Positions 21,236 to 34,854 of a DNA stretch of 64,000 bases are shown in pieces. The stretch covers positions 19,474,702-19,538,701 of the forward strand of contig CM055094.1 of the NCBI GenBank assembly GCA_029204225.1, given 5' to 3'. The stretch comes from Diphasiastrum complanatum (lineage: Eukaryota > Streptophyta > Lycopodiopsida > Lycopodiales > Lycopodiaceae). The stretch's first letter is position 1; each line of letters starts with the position of its first letter. The notes under the pieces are model-generated. The model made no database searches and had not been told where the DNA came from. It saw only the letters and a list, made by a program, of their open reading frames with translations. The position numbers and the translations under genes were made by a program.

Positions 21236-22212
21236 AAGTGGAGTCTCGGCTCGATCGACTGTGGAGGGCTTCGGATCGGTCGACTTTTGATGGACTCGGC
21301 TCAGTCAACTTTGTATGCAGAGTATGGATGCTCAGCTTGGTCCACAGTGAATGCATAGTATGGATGCTTGGCTCGGCTCTATGAGCAGTGTATGTAGAGT
21401 ATTGCTAGGCAGTGTATGGAGACTAGAAATTTGTGGAAAAATTTGGAGCAATGTCGCTCTGATAGGATGTGGAAACGATGATGTTTCTTCACGATAACGT
21501 ACTAGTAGAGAGCTTTCAACCCAAATCGGTGTTGAATGTGTGGTTTTGACAAGCTCCAGTAGCACTACCCCTCAGCATTTGGCTCGTGCTAGATGTGATG
21601 ATTTTTGTGTAATGTAGCATGTCTCGACAGCTTAGGGTTTTTGAAAATGGATGATGATGGCGTTCTGGATCCATGGTGGATGTATGTAGATGGTCTCCAA
21701 GGATGCGAAGGAGTAATCAAGCATGGTCGTAGCAAATGATAGATCGCCACTAAAAGATGGAAAATCAATCCTTTGAAGCTATAGCTTTTCAAAGCTTCTG
21801 AATTCCATTTCCATGCCTGAAGAAGGAAGTGCCAGCATCAAATCTTCTCCCATCAGAGTTTGTTTGCATTTCCTAAAAAGCATGCATGGCAGTAAAGCAT
21901 GATATTGTGACTTTTTGTAATGTTCTGCAACATTTGCTTACATACATAGCTACACCAAATGACAAAATTAAGGACCTAGATTATTAAGCAGTTTTATGAT
22001 GTTGAAATTCTAGTTTTTCTACAAATCAACTTCCTCTGAAAGTTTCTTTTTGGTGAAAATGATGCTATTTATACCAAGTGTAGGCTAATTTGTAATCGCA
22101 AAGATCGAGTTTGCAGCTCACCATGATTATGATCATTTGCAAGTAGCCTATTATAAGCAAATTGTGCTACACTTTCGTGTTATCTTAGCACACTTGAATG
22201 TAGCTTGTGATA
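21236..22212 (-). pseudogene. X1 5' end and upstream region, truncated
   Basis: Repeats 15120-16160 in the same orientation: X1 minisatellite and N-terminal part (about 21565-21240), then the upstream region with TATTTATA at 22066-22073 (TATAAATA on the minus strand). X1 coding sequence beyond the Thr/Cys-Leu codons is replaced by gypsy DNA. D is thus bounded by ~1-kb direct repeats. The right end is cut at about 22212. Confidence 0.6.
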
Positions 22213-22440
22213 TTATTGGTTCTCTATCTTGGTTTTCTGTGTAGAATGTTGATTTTCTTCTAGATCTTGATTCCACACGTGTGAAGATTATAATATATAT
22301 GATTTTGTTAAACATCGATCTACAAACATTTCAATGATTTTTCTTCAAATTCAAATTTAATGATCTTCCCATGTGTGGTGAGTTGGTGTCTGCACTTGAG
22401 TTGGGCTTGTACACTCAAGTTCGATTCTTTGCAATCCCCC
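22213..22440. other. Strand-switch junction of the array
   Basis: D sequence ends in ATTATTGGTTC and is followed by TCTATCTTGGTTTTC, the plus-oriented sequence of 3930-4050. That runs into a fused inverted-repeat arm (about 22345-22430) and emerges as the reverse complement of 2520 and below. In other units D is followed by E at this point. This is the point where block orientation flips. Confidence 0.75.
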
Positions 22441-23050
22441 GGAATTAATATAACCAGTAACATTATTCTCAAAGCATGTACTATGAGCTAAAAACAACAC
22501 TTGGAGAGTAAAGAGTTAGGAATATGTCAAACACTTTTACACCTAGTATTTGGCAAGATCGGATTCTTTGCGATAACCACCCCCCCCCCCCCCCCCCCCC
22601 CCAATTCTTAATATAACTTCTCAAAGCATCTAGTATGAGCTGCAAACAACACTTGGTAAGTCTTAAGACTTGGAGTGTAAAGAGTTATGCATTTGTCAAA
22701 TACTTTTACACCTAGCATTTGGCAAGTTAGACACAATGGCAGTAATTATAAGAATGAGTTAGAAAACCTTGTGAAGCCATCTAGAGGTGATTTGTTGTTT
22801 AGTTGCCTAGCTACATATCAAGCTACCCCAAGTTACCAAACAGTTTACTATTATTTTGAGTGACAACCATGAAGCTATCATGATTTGAAATGACATCAAT
22901 ATATTAAGCTACTCCCAAGTTGACCCTTTCCCAGGAAGCTTCTCTCTTGAAACTATAGCAAAAAGCTCTTATTCAAAGGAACAATCAAGGGTCGAGTACT
23001 TACCATACGAGATGAAGACCAACAAGTAGGGCAAGGAAAGAAGATGTACG
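22440..23050 (-). repeat. A' spacer with poly-C tract
   Basis: Reverse complement of about 1910-2520, with two dispersed-repeat copies and a 23-base C run at 22580-22602. The 1.4-kb interior between the inverted-repeat arms is missing here. Confidence 0.7.
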
Positions 23051-23052
23051 GT

Positions 23053-23265
23053 TTACTTTGCTATGTGCTTGGAGGTATGCTGAGCATGCTTGGAATATGA
23101 AGAACATGTGTTTTCCAAAAATATTAGTAGTCTCACAAAAAGGCTTGGAGTAACATTAGAATTTGGAAGTGGTGCGCCCACTTTGGATGGATGATCACTA
23201 ACAAACAATTTCTGTCTAGTCCTTTTGCCGTGATATGTTCCCTCTTGTCGATATGATATTTTCAT
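23053..23265 (-). CDS. Small conserved ORF, 70 aa, A' copy
   Basis: Minus counterpart of 1690-1902 with a few substitutions (for example KRTRQKL). Same doubts about coding status. Confidence 0.25.
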   Translation of the reverse strand: MKISYRQEGTYHGKRTRQKLFVSDHPSKVGAPLPNSNVTPSLFVRLLIFLENTCSSYSKHAQHTSKHIAK

Positions 23266-23606
23266 TGTGTGTCTAAATATTTTTTGAACAGAATATGTGT
23301 AACCTAATTATTGTTGATTTTGATTTAATGAGCATTCAATGTTCATTTAATACATTAAATCAAATATCAACGATGAGAACATATATATATACACAACGAG
23401 AAGAAGGTATATCTAGATCATAGATTATGAACTAAAGTGGACATTTCAAAAGCAGTGGAGAGATAGATTAGCAGTTGAGTGCCATATACATTGGCCCTAG
23501 ATGACTATAATGGTCAATCTTAAAAGCTCCAATCAACAAATGTTGATGTTTTCAATGTACTCAATTCAAAAAATTGCGCCTAAAGGATTTTCTTCATAAC
23601 ATTTGT

Positions 23607-25104
23607 TCAGGAATAGTGGGCATCATGCTTATGATATTGCTCGCGCAGCCACTTGGAGTAGGTTCGAGTCAACATTTGTCTTCGATCAGCAAATGCTTTT
23701 GATGTCCGGGTGTAAGACTTATCAGCATTGATGATAAAGCCTGAAGTGCACATCTCTTCGAAGATTTGTATGGAGTCTGCAGGAAAGTATTGTATCCGTA
23801 AATAGATCCTGGTATCCTCCATGTGAAGCGCCGGTTTGTTGGGATTGATGAAAAATTGTGGATCCTGCTCAAACCTTCGGCCCATGACAGTCATCAGAAA
23901 CTGGCAGAACTTGTGTTGTAGCTTGATTGTAGGATCGTCAGAATCGGAAGTTAATTTGCAAAAATTCTTGATGGATGTATGACATTCCTTCTGAGAAGAG
24001 AACGAGCCATCTATTATCGCAAAGTTGCAAGGATATGCTGATATGTTGTCTTCCGATCTCCATGCTAGCGCTCGTCTTCTACGAAAACTTGGGTCGAAAG
24101 AAGGATCATTCATTTCATAGACGTACGTATCTTTGAGGAATGGAGCTCTCCAACCGGTCGACGCAATTAAATCTGGCCGAGAAGAGCTCCCGATCGAATT
24201 AGATGTCGTCGTTGGAACTGACTTGTCCCCGTCTTTTCGTCCTATCAGAGTCGACTTACTAGCATGCTTATGATTTTGCTCACGTAGCCAGTTGAAGCAG
24301 TTTCGAGTCAGTATTTGTCTTCGACCAGTAAATGCTTTTGATCTCTGGGTGTACATGTAACCCTCATCAGTATTGATGATAAATCCTGAAGTGCACATCT
24401 CTTCGAAGATATGTATGGAGTCTGCAGGAAAGTATTGAATCCGTAAATAGATCCTGGTATCCTCCATGTGAAGGACCGCTTTGTTGGGATTGATGGAAAA
24501 TTGTGGATCTTGCTCAAACCTTTGGCCCATGAAAGTCATCAGAAACTGGCAGAACTTATGATGTAGCTAGATTGTAGGATCGCGAGAATCGGAACTCAGT
24601 TCCCAGAAATTATTGATTGATGTATGACATTCCTTCTGAGAAGAGAACGAGCCATCTATTATCGCAAAGTTGCAAGGATATGCTGATATGTTGTCTTCCG
24701 ATCTCCATGCTCATCTTCTACGAAATCTTGGGTCGAAAGAAGCCTTTCATTCACGTGCGTATCTTTGAGGACTGGAGCTCTCAACCGGTAGACGCCATTA
24801 ATTCTGGCTGAGAAGAGCTCCCGATCAAATTAGATGCCGTCGTTGGAACTGACTTGTCCGCGTCTTTGCGTCCTACCAGAATCGAATTACTGATATCATG
24901 TGCCTCCAAATCTCTTCCGCATATAGATTTCGTAGTTTCTGATATTTTGGCCAAACGGATTTTCTCAGCCGCCGAAACTATGTTCATTTCTAGGTCCTGC
25001 TCCGTCTTCCTAAGCCGATGTTGGATCAACAATCCTTTTCGGAGACTCTTCAGCCTTCTGTAAATGACGAAAATAAGAGGCGAAATCAGAAGGACAGAGA
25101 ACAT
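23607..25104 (-). pseudogene. A-block gene, longest copy, N-terminus present
   Basis: Minus strand. The ATG at 25104 starts MFSVLLISPLIFVIYRRLK, a hydrophobic segment followed by basic residues, as expected for an N-terminal signal anchor. Next is a charged, probably helical region (KTEQDLEMNIVSAAEKIRLA), then a Ser/Thr-rich linker ending at a stop in ASTG (24781). A stop-broken stretch follows. From 24539 to 23607 (310 codons) the C-terminal module occurs twice, with RFEQDPQF at the start of each, as in 1-1357. The protein is probably membrane-anchored; its function is unknown. It lies just downstream of the (CT)n tract as read on this strand. Confidence 0.55.
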
Positions 25105-25109
25105 CGATA

Positions 25110-26500
<1,391 letters not shown>

Positions 26501-26509
26501 CATGGGAAC

Positions 26510-27963
26510 ATTACAAAAAATCACAATATCATGCTTTACTGCCATGCTGCCATGCATGCTTTTTAGGAAATGAAAACAAACTCTGATGGGAGAAGATTTG
26601 ATGCTGGCACTTCCTTCTTCAGACATGGAAATGAAATTCAGAAGCCCTGACAAGCTATAACTTCAAAGGATCGATTTTCCATCTTTTAGTGGCGATCTAT
26701 CATTCGCTACGACAGTGCTTGATTACTCCTAGGTATCCTTGGACACCATCTACATACATCCACCACGAATCCGGAGCGCCATCATCATCCATTTTCAAAA
26801 ACCCTAAGCTGCCGAGATCTGCTACACTACACAAAAATCGTCACATCTAGCACAAGCCAAATGCTGAGGGGTAGTGCTCCTGGAGCTTGTCAAAACCGCA
26901 CATTCAACATCGATTTGGGTTGAAAGCTTGCTACTAGTACGTTACTGCGAAGAAACATCATCGTTTCCACATCCTATCAGAACGACATTGCTCCAAATTT
27001 TTCCACAAATTTCTAGTCTCCATACACTGCCGAGCAATACTCTACATACACTGCTCATAGAGCCAAGCCCACATACTCTGCATTCACTATGGGCCGAGCT
27101 GAGCGTCCATACCCTCCATACAAGTTGACCGAGATGAGTCCATCAAAAGTCGACCGATCCGAAGCCCTCCACAGTCGACCGAGCCGAGACTCCACTTGTC
27201 TGTTACTAGAGCCGAACCTTCAACAGAGTCCTCAGCCGAGTCCAAAACATGTCTGACACAACATCTTCCAGTTCTGATGACCCAACTCTAGACAGAATTG
27301 ACGTCACCATGGAAAGCCTCGATATCTATGAGATGAACACTTGGTACCAGGAGGCACACTAGTTCCTGAGCCACAAAGAGTTCCAACTCCCTCTTTTGAT
27401 CAGTGGCTATCAGAGCCCATTTCGATTGCATATTGCTTATAACCCCACCGACAGATTTTCCAGTGCATGTTCCCTATTTCTGGACTGACCTCAATACATT
27501 TGGATTTTCTAGGGGACCAAACACAGTTAGTAGGACCCTCAAAAAAATTGAATCCATAGCATACTTCAAATACATAGACCCCTCAGCGGACAAATGGAAA
27601 AAAAAGATGGTTACCGTATTGAGGTCATAAATGATAAGCCCTTAGCTGCTCCATGTGCCTATCTAGCGAAATATACACAGCGCTATAGGTCCAACATCAC
27701 GCGTATCCCCATGTAACTATTCCACATGATGGCTGATTCTAGACTACACAATGAGAACCTTTATGACTTGGGCCCAGTTTGCTTCCAACTGCCTCCATGA
27801 CTATATCAAGAACAAGCAAACGTCCACGTTATTAGGCTATCTTCTGATAGATGTCACTTTGCAGCAGTTGAGCCACCGACCTCGAGTTCGACACCGGTTG
27901 ACACTAGCAGATAAAAGCTTGGGAGACTCCCTTAGAACCAGCGATCCACTATTCTCACCTTGA
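26510..27963 (+). pseudogene. X1 gene, copy in E block
   Basis: Upstream sequence from about 26510, then the 5' frame with the 36-base minisatellite (near 27060-27120, one and a half units), ATGTCTGACACAACATCTTC at about 27249, the NTFGFSRGPNTV segment near 27490-27530, and DYIKNKQTSTLLGYLLIDVT near 27800-27860. It ends at 27963 in DPLFSP, where it is fused to inverted copia DNA. The later X1 segments are missing. Interrupted. Confidence 0.6.
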
Positions 27964-27989
27964 AGTTGAGGCTTCTGCTATCGCTGCTG

Positions 27990-29342
27990 CACTTGATTCT
28001 TGCCCTTGGAATAGTCTTTCTTCTTGGTGTACAGGGCTATGGATTTGTCTTTGATGGACAGGCCATTGGTCTTTCTTCACATTTCTTCCTGAAGAAGATG
28101 ACCGATCACCTTTTGAAGAGTGAGGCCGGGTTGTGTGGAGATCATCACCCCTTTAGCAATGATCTTGCCATCCTTCTTGATGTTACAAGTATTTGTGGTG
28201 AACTCCACAATCAAACCATTGTCAGGCAATTGCCCTATACTAAGCAAGTTCTTAGTGATACTGAAAATGTAAAGCACTCCATCAATCTTGATCTTCCTTG
28301 AAGATCCCAAGCATAAAGGTATGGATCCTATTCCTTCTATCTTATAAGCATAATTATTTGCTATAAAAATTTACGTGATAGGTCCTTCATAGGTAGATAA
28401 GGTTGAAAAATACTCCCTCTTACTTGTCATGTGGGAGCTAGCCCCACTATCTATCCACCAAGGGTCTTCACCTCTTATGCTTGAAGATGAGAAACTTGAC
28501 ATCATGACGAAATCTTCATGAGAGCTCTCCTCTTCCTCTTGACCAAGGTTTTCTTGACTTTGAGTTTGCTTCCTCTTGAAGCACTCCGAGGCATAGTGCC
28601 CCGTCTTGCCACAAAAGTAGCATTTGATCTTCGACTTATCCTTCTTTGGCTTGCTCGAGCTTTGACTTCGTTCTTCTTGAATGCAACACCTTCGCCTTTG
28701 TATTTTCTCTTGATCTTGATGAAAAGAGCCTTGTCATCTCCATCATTGAGGGAGAGCTTCTCCATCCTTGACTTGATGTGAGTTCTCCTACTCTCCTCGA
28801 CCATGAGGAATCCTTGGAGATCTTCAAGTGAAGGCAACTTGCCCATGATTGCATAGCCTTGCACCAAGTTAGCAAAATCCACACTTAAACCATTCAAGAT
28901 TGGTTGAACAAGTTCACTTTCCTTGATGGAATCTCCTCTGTAAGCAAGCTCTTTGTTTAAGTCCTTGACTCTCAGCACATATGGATTTGATTCTTCAAGG
29001 ATATCAACCTTGAAGTATTCTTGGATTCATATATCTTTTGAAGAGTTTCCCATGATTCTGGAGCCAAGATGCAAGCACCTACCTCCTTAAGAAGCTGATG
29101 AGCTACATTCATTTTATACAATGGAGAGCAACCTTGCACCTCCTTTTGTATTTTGTAGCTTCTTGAGGGTGAATAGGCTCATCCTCTTCGCCACTCCCTA
29201 TATCCATTAGATCTTGTAAAATAAGGATTGATTCCATTCTTAGCTTCCAAATTGAATAATTAGAAACATTCAATCTATCATGTGAATCCAAAAGATATGC
29301 ATTCATTGATCTCGACTGCCTCCTCCTTGATCTCGACTTCAC
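27990..29342 (-). mobile_element. Ty1/copia gag-protease fragment, E copy
   Basis: Minus strand. Gag N-terminus at 29306-29109 (MNAYLLDSHDRLNVSNYSIW, typical UBN2-type copia gag), continuing through ELVQPILNGLS at about 28930-28890. A zinc knuckle CYFCGKTGHYASEC (CX2CX4HX4C) is at about 28625-28580, and the protease motif WWIDSGASSHMT near 28460-28425. About 28130-27990 is a piece of another gag frame (STQPGLTLQKVIGHLLQEE) joined after KIIAKG. Integrase, RT and RNase H are absent. Frameshifts separate the parts. Confidence 0.8.
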
Positions 29343-30046
29343 AAGGATATAGGATTCACCTAACCTGAACCAAAAGGAATCATATGCACATAAATATGCC
29401 TCTTCAAATCATTCCTACAAGATTAGTTGAATCATCATGCAATAATCAATCCAAACTATATCACAAATCAAGCAAAATTGAACACAATCTTGACTAGAAT
29501 TGCATTCACTTGATGAGCACTTGTCAAAAACTTTGGGCTGACCCTAAAATTTAATTTCTAAGATTTCAATAAGTCTAAGAACTAACTGTTATAGTACCAA
29601 ATATAAGGATCTACCTTCCTTTTGATTGATTGAAAACTACGTGGCAGACCTACGTGGTAGACCTATCTCCCTTTGTGTGAATATTTTCTGGATCCAAACA
29701 TCTAGTGTGTGGCTATTAGGCTAGAGATAGCATGATATATTAATCTCAACATCAATTAGAGCGAGCTTCAGATCCACTTGAACACGAAACTTACAAGACT
29801 ATTTGCTTCATGATGTAAATGTGAATCCAACTTATCAACAATGTGATTCCCTAGTGCACAATGTATCACTATCATCACGTGGCAGAAAGTGATTCACTTT
29901 TGTGCATATGTTCCATAGAGGTGTGAGACACTTTACCGCAAATAGGCTTGAAAAAATTGGAAGGTAATTTGGTTGTACAAGAAGAAAGCGTTAAAGATTG
30001 TGCTCTCTTTCTCTTACCTTAAATGGCGCAAAAAAGCTACTAGAAT
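29343..30046. other. Copia leader and flanking spacer
   Basis: The first ~110 bases are the copia leader (GGTTAGGTGAATCCTATATC on the minus strand). The rest is flank shared with 35.0-35.6k and 47.8-48.4k, including ATCATCACGTGGCAGAAAG. No gene seen. Confidence 0.55.
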
Positions 30047-31200
30047 ATCGAACCAATAATATCACAAGCTACATTCAAATGTGCTAAGATAACATGAAAG
30101 TGCAGCACAATTTGCTTATAATAGGCTACTTGCAAATGATCATAATTATGGTGAGCTCCAAACTCGATCTTTGCCATTACAAATTAGCCTACACTTGGTA
30201 TAAATAGCATCATTTCCACCAAAAAGAAAATTTTAGAGGAAGTTGATTTGTAGAATAACTAGAATTTCAACCTCATAAAACTCTTTAAGAATCTAGGTCC
30301 TTAATTTTCTCATTTGGTGTAGCTATGTATGTAAGCAAATGTTGTAGAACATTACAAAAACTCACAATATCATGCTTTACTGCCATGCTGCCATGCATGC
30401 TTTTTAGGAAATGCAAACAAACTCTGATGGGAGAAGATTTGATGCTGGCACTTCCTTCTTCAGGCATGGAAATGGAATTCAAAAGCTTTGAAAAGCTATA
30501 GCTTCAAAGGATTGATTTTCCATATTTTAGTGGCGATCTATCATTTTTTACGACCATGCTTTATTACTCCTTCGCATCCTTGGACACCATCTACATACAT
30601 CCACCATGGATCCAGAGCGCCATCATCATCCATTTTGAAAACCCTAAGCTGCCGAGACATGCTACATTACACAAGAATCGTCACATCTACGCATCCTTGG
30701 ACACCATCTACATACATCCACCATGGATCCAGAGCGCCATCATCATCCATTTTCAAAAACCCTAAGCTGCCGAGACATGCTACATTACACAAAAATCGTC
30801 ACATCTAGCACGAGCCAAATGCTGAGGGGTATTGCTACTGGAGCTTGTCAAAACCACACATTCAACACCAATTTCGGTTGAAAGCTCTCTACTAGTACGT
30901 TATTGCGAAGAAACATCATCGTTTCCACATCCTATCAGAGCGACATTGCTCCAAATTTTTCCACAAATTTCTAGTCTCCATACACTGCCGAGCAATACTC
31001 TACATACACTGCTCATAGAGCCGAGCCCCCATACTCTGCAATCACCATGGACCGAGCCGAGCATCCATATTATGCATTCACTGTGGACCAAGCTGAGCAT
31101 CCATACTCTGCATACAAAGTTGACTGAGCCGAGTCCATCAAAAGTCGACCGATCCGAAGCCCTCCACAGTCGATCGAGCCGAGACTTCACTTGTAAATAA
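30047..31200 (+). pseudogene. X1 promoter and 5' end, truncated, D' copy
   Basis: Upstream region with TATAAATA at 30199-30206. A ~115-base segment (ACCATCTACATACATCCACC) is duplicated in tandem at about 30585-30690 and 30700-30805. The X1 N-terminal frame has three minisatellite units (about 31030-31135), the most among the copies. At about 31195 it joins gypsy protease DNA. The X1 body is absent. Confidence 0.6.
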
Positions 31201-31424
31201 ATTTTAAAAACCATACTATGGTATTTAAAGATAAGTTTGACCAGATAGTCTCTATTTATGGGGAGACTAATGTACTACCATCATCGATGGTTTGCTCGGC
31301 GGAAGTTATGGAAAAACTACATGACTCTAAGTATGAGCTTTTTCATCTTGTTTTGAAATCTCGTATGCATTGTGATGTGAATGATGATGTGAATGTGTTA
31401 ACATGTTTTAACACCAAAAATTAG
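31201..31424 (+). mobile_element. Gypsy protease-end fragment, D' copy
   Basis: Plus counterpart of 21004-21235 with the same DVNDDVN duplication and the same join to X1. It ends in NTKN and a stop, with an EFNDVFPK-type linker remnant just after. Confidence 0.65.
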
Positions 31425-31426
31425 CA

Positions 31427-32431
31427 TCAAGAATAGCTTTTAATGCAAGATTTAAAAAAGAATTCAATGATGTTTTTCCTAAATAGATAAGATTTTATGA
31501 GGTACATACTTCTAATTATATTGCAGTCCGTTTTAAGCACATAATCAAATTTTTCCAAAGTGAAATCTTTGAAATGTTTCAGAAAAGAGCAAGAACATAA
31601 AGATAGATTTTCAATTTCAAAGTTGCAGAAAACATCAAACAGAAAGTACCATTTACTTTTGATGTTAGGTAAGTATGACCAAGCAAACACAATATCATGG
31701 AAGGACTTGTGTATATAAGGCCAAAGATCTGTAATAAAATACAAGTGTAAAAGTGTCTCACATGAATGGTCTCAAACATTCTAGTACAGTAGCGTAAATG
31801 TAAAAATATCTTTGCCTTGTCCTTGTGCGTGCTGAGTTGTAGTCGATCCACCATATTTCTAGTGAGAGTTCTTCTATGCAGATCCTCAACATCCTGTGAG
31901 CCAGTTAATCCCTGTAAAAGTTTAGTCTTTTAGCCGGTAAGTCTTCTTTTGCACCACTCCCTTGTCCTTTCTTTCCTTTATATCATGTATACTTCTTTCT
32001 TTTTCCCATATTTTGTCCAAAAACCACCGAACTAGGGTTGTTTAGGTTGAAAGAACCAGGTCTTTCATTTGAGTTTTGGAAGAATTTATCTTGGACAGCG
32101 AAAAAATTTGTTCTTTTGAGGAGGCGTTCAGTCTCTCTGATGTTTTCAGCATCTCCTAAGTTGGCAAGGAGTTTAACAGAAAGGGTTTGCAACAAATCAA
32201 TCATGTGCTGGCATAAAAAGAGAAAAGTAGGTGTGACTTGACAACATCTCTGGCGAGCTTGTGTAGCCAAAGAAAAAAGCCATTCATCTGATTCTGGAAG
32301 AACGCACCAGGGAAGAATTTACTAAGATTGTTTATCATGAAACACGATGACCCAAAAAAGAAAAGAAATGACATGGAGACCCATTTTTTTATGTCGTTTT
32401 TTTTGTTTAATTTTATTAAAAAAATATCCAT
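31427..32431 (-). pseudogene. Y family coding remnant, copy 3
   Basis: Minus copy with frames 31744-31427 (DLWPYIHKSFHDIVFAWSYL), 31854-31579, 32270-31983 (95 codons, same peptide as 20157-20444), and 32431-32201 (LHKLARDVVKSHLLFSFYAS). These may be exons of one gene, but the joins are not proven. Confidence 0.4.
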
Positions 32432-33840
32432 ATTTATAATGCTTTAAATAAAGATATTGTAATGCTAAAAAAAAAGTTGTATTTTGCAAAAAAATTAATC
32501 AACCTACTAAAATTTTGTTAGTAGATTTTTGTTAATAATTGCAAATTAGCTTATATGAAATAATAATACTATTCAAAATAAAATCATTGGACACAACCAT
32601 TAGAATAACTAAGAAAAACCTTTTTGCTTATTAAAACAAAAGTTTCAATGTTTTTTTAAAAATTTTAAAAGTGTTTTAAATTACAATTCTTGTATCAAGA
32701 AATTTTTTTTTCAAATTATGACAAAATTTTAATCAGTATTTAAATCTTTACTTATATTTAAACATTAAATGATTGCAAATGAAATTATTTCTAAAAACTT
32801 CTTATAAAAACACAACGAAAAATTAAAATATTAAAAACCTGACATTTCGTTGCAATTTTAGTTTTGCTAATATTTAAATCATTAAAAAACTGCTAAATCT
32901 ATATTTCTAATACAAACAAATTTAAAAACATTAAATTAATCAAAAAGATTTTAATACACAATATTTCAAGGAAATATAAACGCAATTGTTTTCTAAAATA
33001 AAAGAGAATTTATTACTCCCAGAAATCATCAAGATCATTTACATTTTTTGTTTCTTTGAAGGAGCCATTGCAGTGTCAATTGGCACCTCTTCCACAATTT
33101 CCTTGACAAGTGTAACCACATTTATCCTGAACTAGGACATCAGCAAACTCCCCTTTATCACCCACTTTTCCACTAGTAGGAGGTTGGGGTTCTTTTTGAT
33201 TAAAATATAGCAAAATAAACTCATTTGATTCTAGAAATGATGGAGAAAGCACCTACTTAAAATCCAAACAAGATCTAGAAGCTAGATTACTAATCAATGC
33301 ATTGATTCCTAGTTTATCTTGGCTTGAACTCCATGAATTATCTCCAAAACTCTTCACACATGTGGATGTACGGCTTGCTGCTGCCTGCGTACTGTACCTG
33401 CAACTCCAATCTCATTCAATGATCATAAAAAATCATAAGCTAATAGCATTCATCAGTCAAATCATAGACTCAAACTAGTCAAGAAGAAAAATCTCAATTT
33501 TGCTCATAATTGGATGGAAATCCCATCACATATTTATACATGTAGAGCTCGAATTTGAGCGTATTACGGCTTCTATGTAATCATCACAACCTAACCCTAA
33601 CATCCAACCTAAAGATCCAGTTGATCCACCATATTTAGGGTCGATACCTCGAGATCCAAAAACAATGCAAAAACTACTATTTTAAGCTCCTACTTTTTTT
33701 CTACCCTATCTATGCACTCTTTGGACACATTCCAAAGGTACCATTCCAAAGCTAGGTTAATAATTTGACTTAGAATAAGGTATCCTATGCTTTTGGCATG
33801 TGTGACATCCCACATCATGGCCTCAAAGTCATTTACAAGT
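32432..33840. other. AT-rich spacer and presumed copia LTR
   Basis: Inverse of about 18613-20080. Very A/T-rich to about 33000. The copia LTR side ends at TTAACA (33871-33875), next to the reverse complement of the polypurine tract. No gene seen. Confidence 0.5.
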
Positions 33841-34854
33841 GGAATTTATGCAAACTAGCTTGTGTAAATTTAACACTCCTCCTCACAACTAGTTTGAAGA
33901 TAACATAGAATTGCTATCAACCCTAGGGCTGACCTTAACTTCACAAATGCAGCTATTTGAAGTGGTTTAGTGAGGATATCAGCAACACATTCACTACTTG
34001 CCACATGCTCCCAAGATATCTCCTTAGATTGCACCTCCTCTGACACAAAATGATGAGAGATCTCGATATGTTTTGGTCTTGCACGGAAGATTGGGTTGGT
34101 TGCAAGGTGTTGGACTGAAATGTTGTCATTGTAGGGAGTTGGAACATCATATAAACTTTGCTAAGGATCTTGGAAGTCTTGAGGCAAGCTCCTCCTTGCA
34201 CATGATCTACATGGATTTTGACTTGATGTGGCCAAGTCTTTTGTGAGGTAGAATATGGTTGGATAGCTTGGTCTCCCTGGATAGCATCACAATATTAGCA
34301 TCCACATAGGCATCTAGTTTGAACAATCTTCCAAACCTTATGCCTTTAGCAATGATCTTGCCATCCTTCTCGATGTTACATGTATTTGTGGCGAACTCCA
34401 CAATCAAACCATTGTCAAGCAATTGTCCTACACTAAGCAAGTTCTTAGTGATACTAGAAATGTAAAGTACTCCATCAATCTTGATTTTCCTTGAAAATCC
34501 CAAGCATAAAGGTATGGATCCTATTCCTTCTATCTTACAAGCATAATTATTTGCTGTAAAAATTGACTTCATAGGTCCTTCGTAGGTAGATAAGGTTGAA
34601 AAATACTCCCTCTTATTTGTCATGTGGGAGCTAGCCCCACTATCTATCCACCAAGGGTCTTCACCTCTTATGCTTGCAGAAGAGAAACTTGGCATCATGA
34701 CGAAATCTTCATGAGAACTCTCCTCTTCCTCTTGACCAAGATTTGCTGGACTTTGAGTTTGCTTCTTCTTGAATAGATGCAAAATAGAAATGATTAAAAG
34801 ACTAGATATCCCACTACCTAGGGAATTGATAAAGCTCAAAACTTGACCTCTCAA
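33841..34854 (-). mobile_element. Ty1/copia deletion derivative, copy 2
   Basis: Minus copy of 17635-18657. Protease DSGASSHMT near 34650-34615, pre-integrase end at LPHKRLGHIKSKS (LW of copy 1 is LP here), then a direct jump to RNase H ending ADILTKPLQ near 33985-33955, then CTCCTCCTC (polypurine tract reversed, 33876-33884). Same integrase/RT deletion. Confidence 0.85.

Noticed and set aside
15120-22212. D block read as an LTR element with ~1-kb direct repeats as LTRs
   Set aside because: The direct repeats are X1 5' sequence and promoter, not TG...CA-bounded LTRs. The right one ends at a rearrangement, and the D' copy at 30-35.7k lacks the second repeat.
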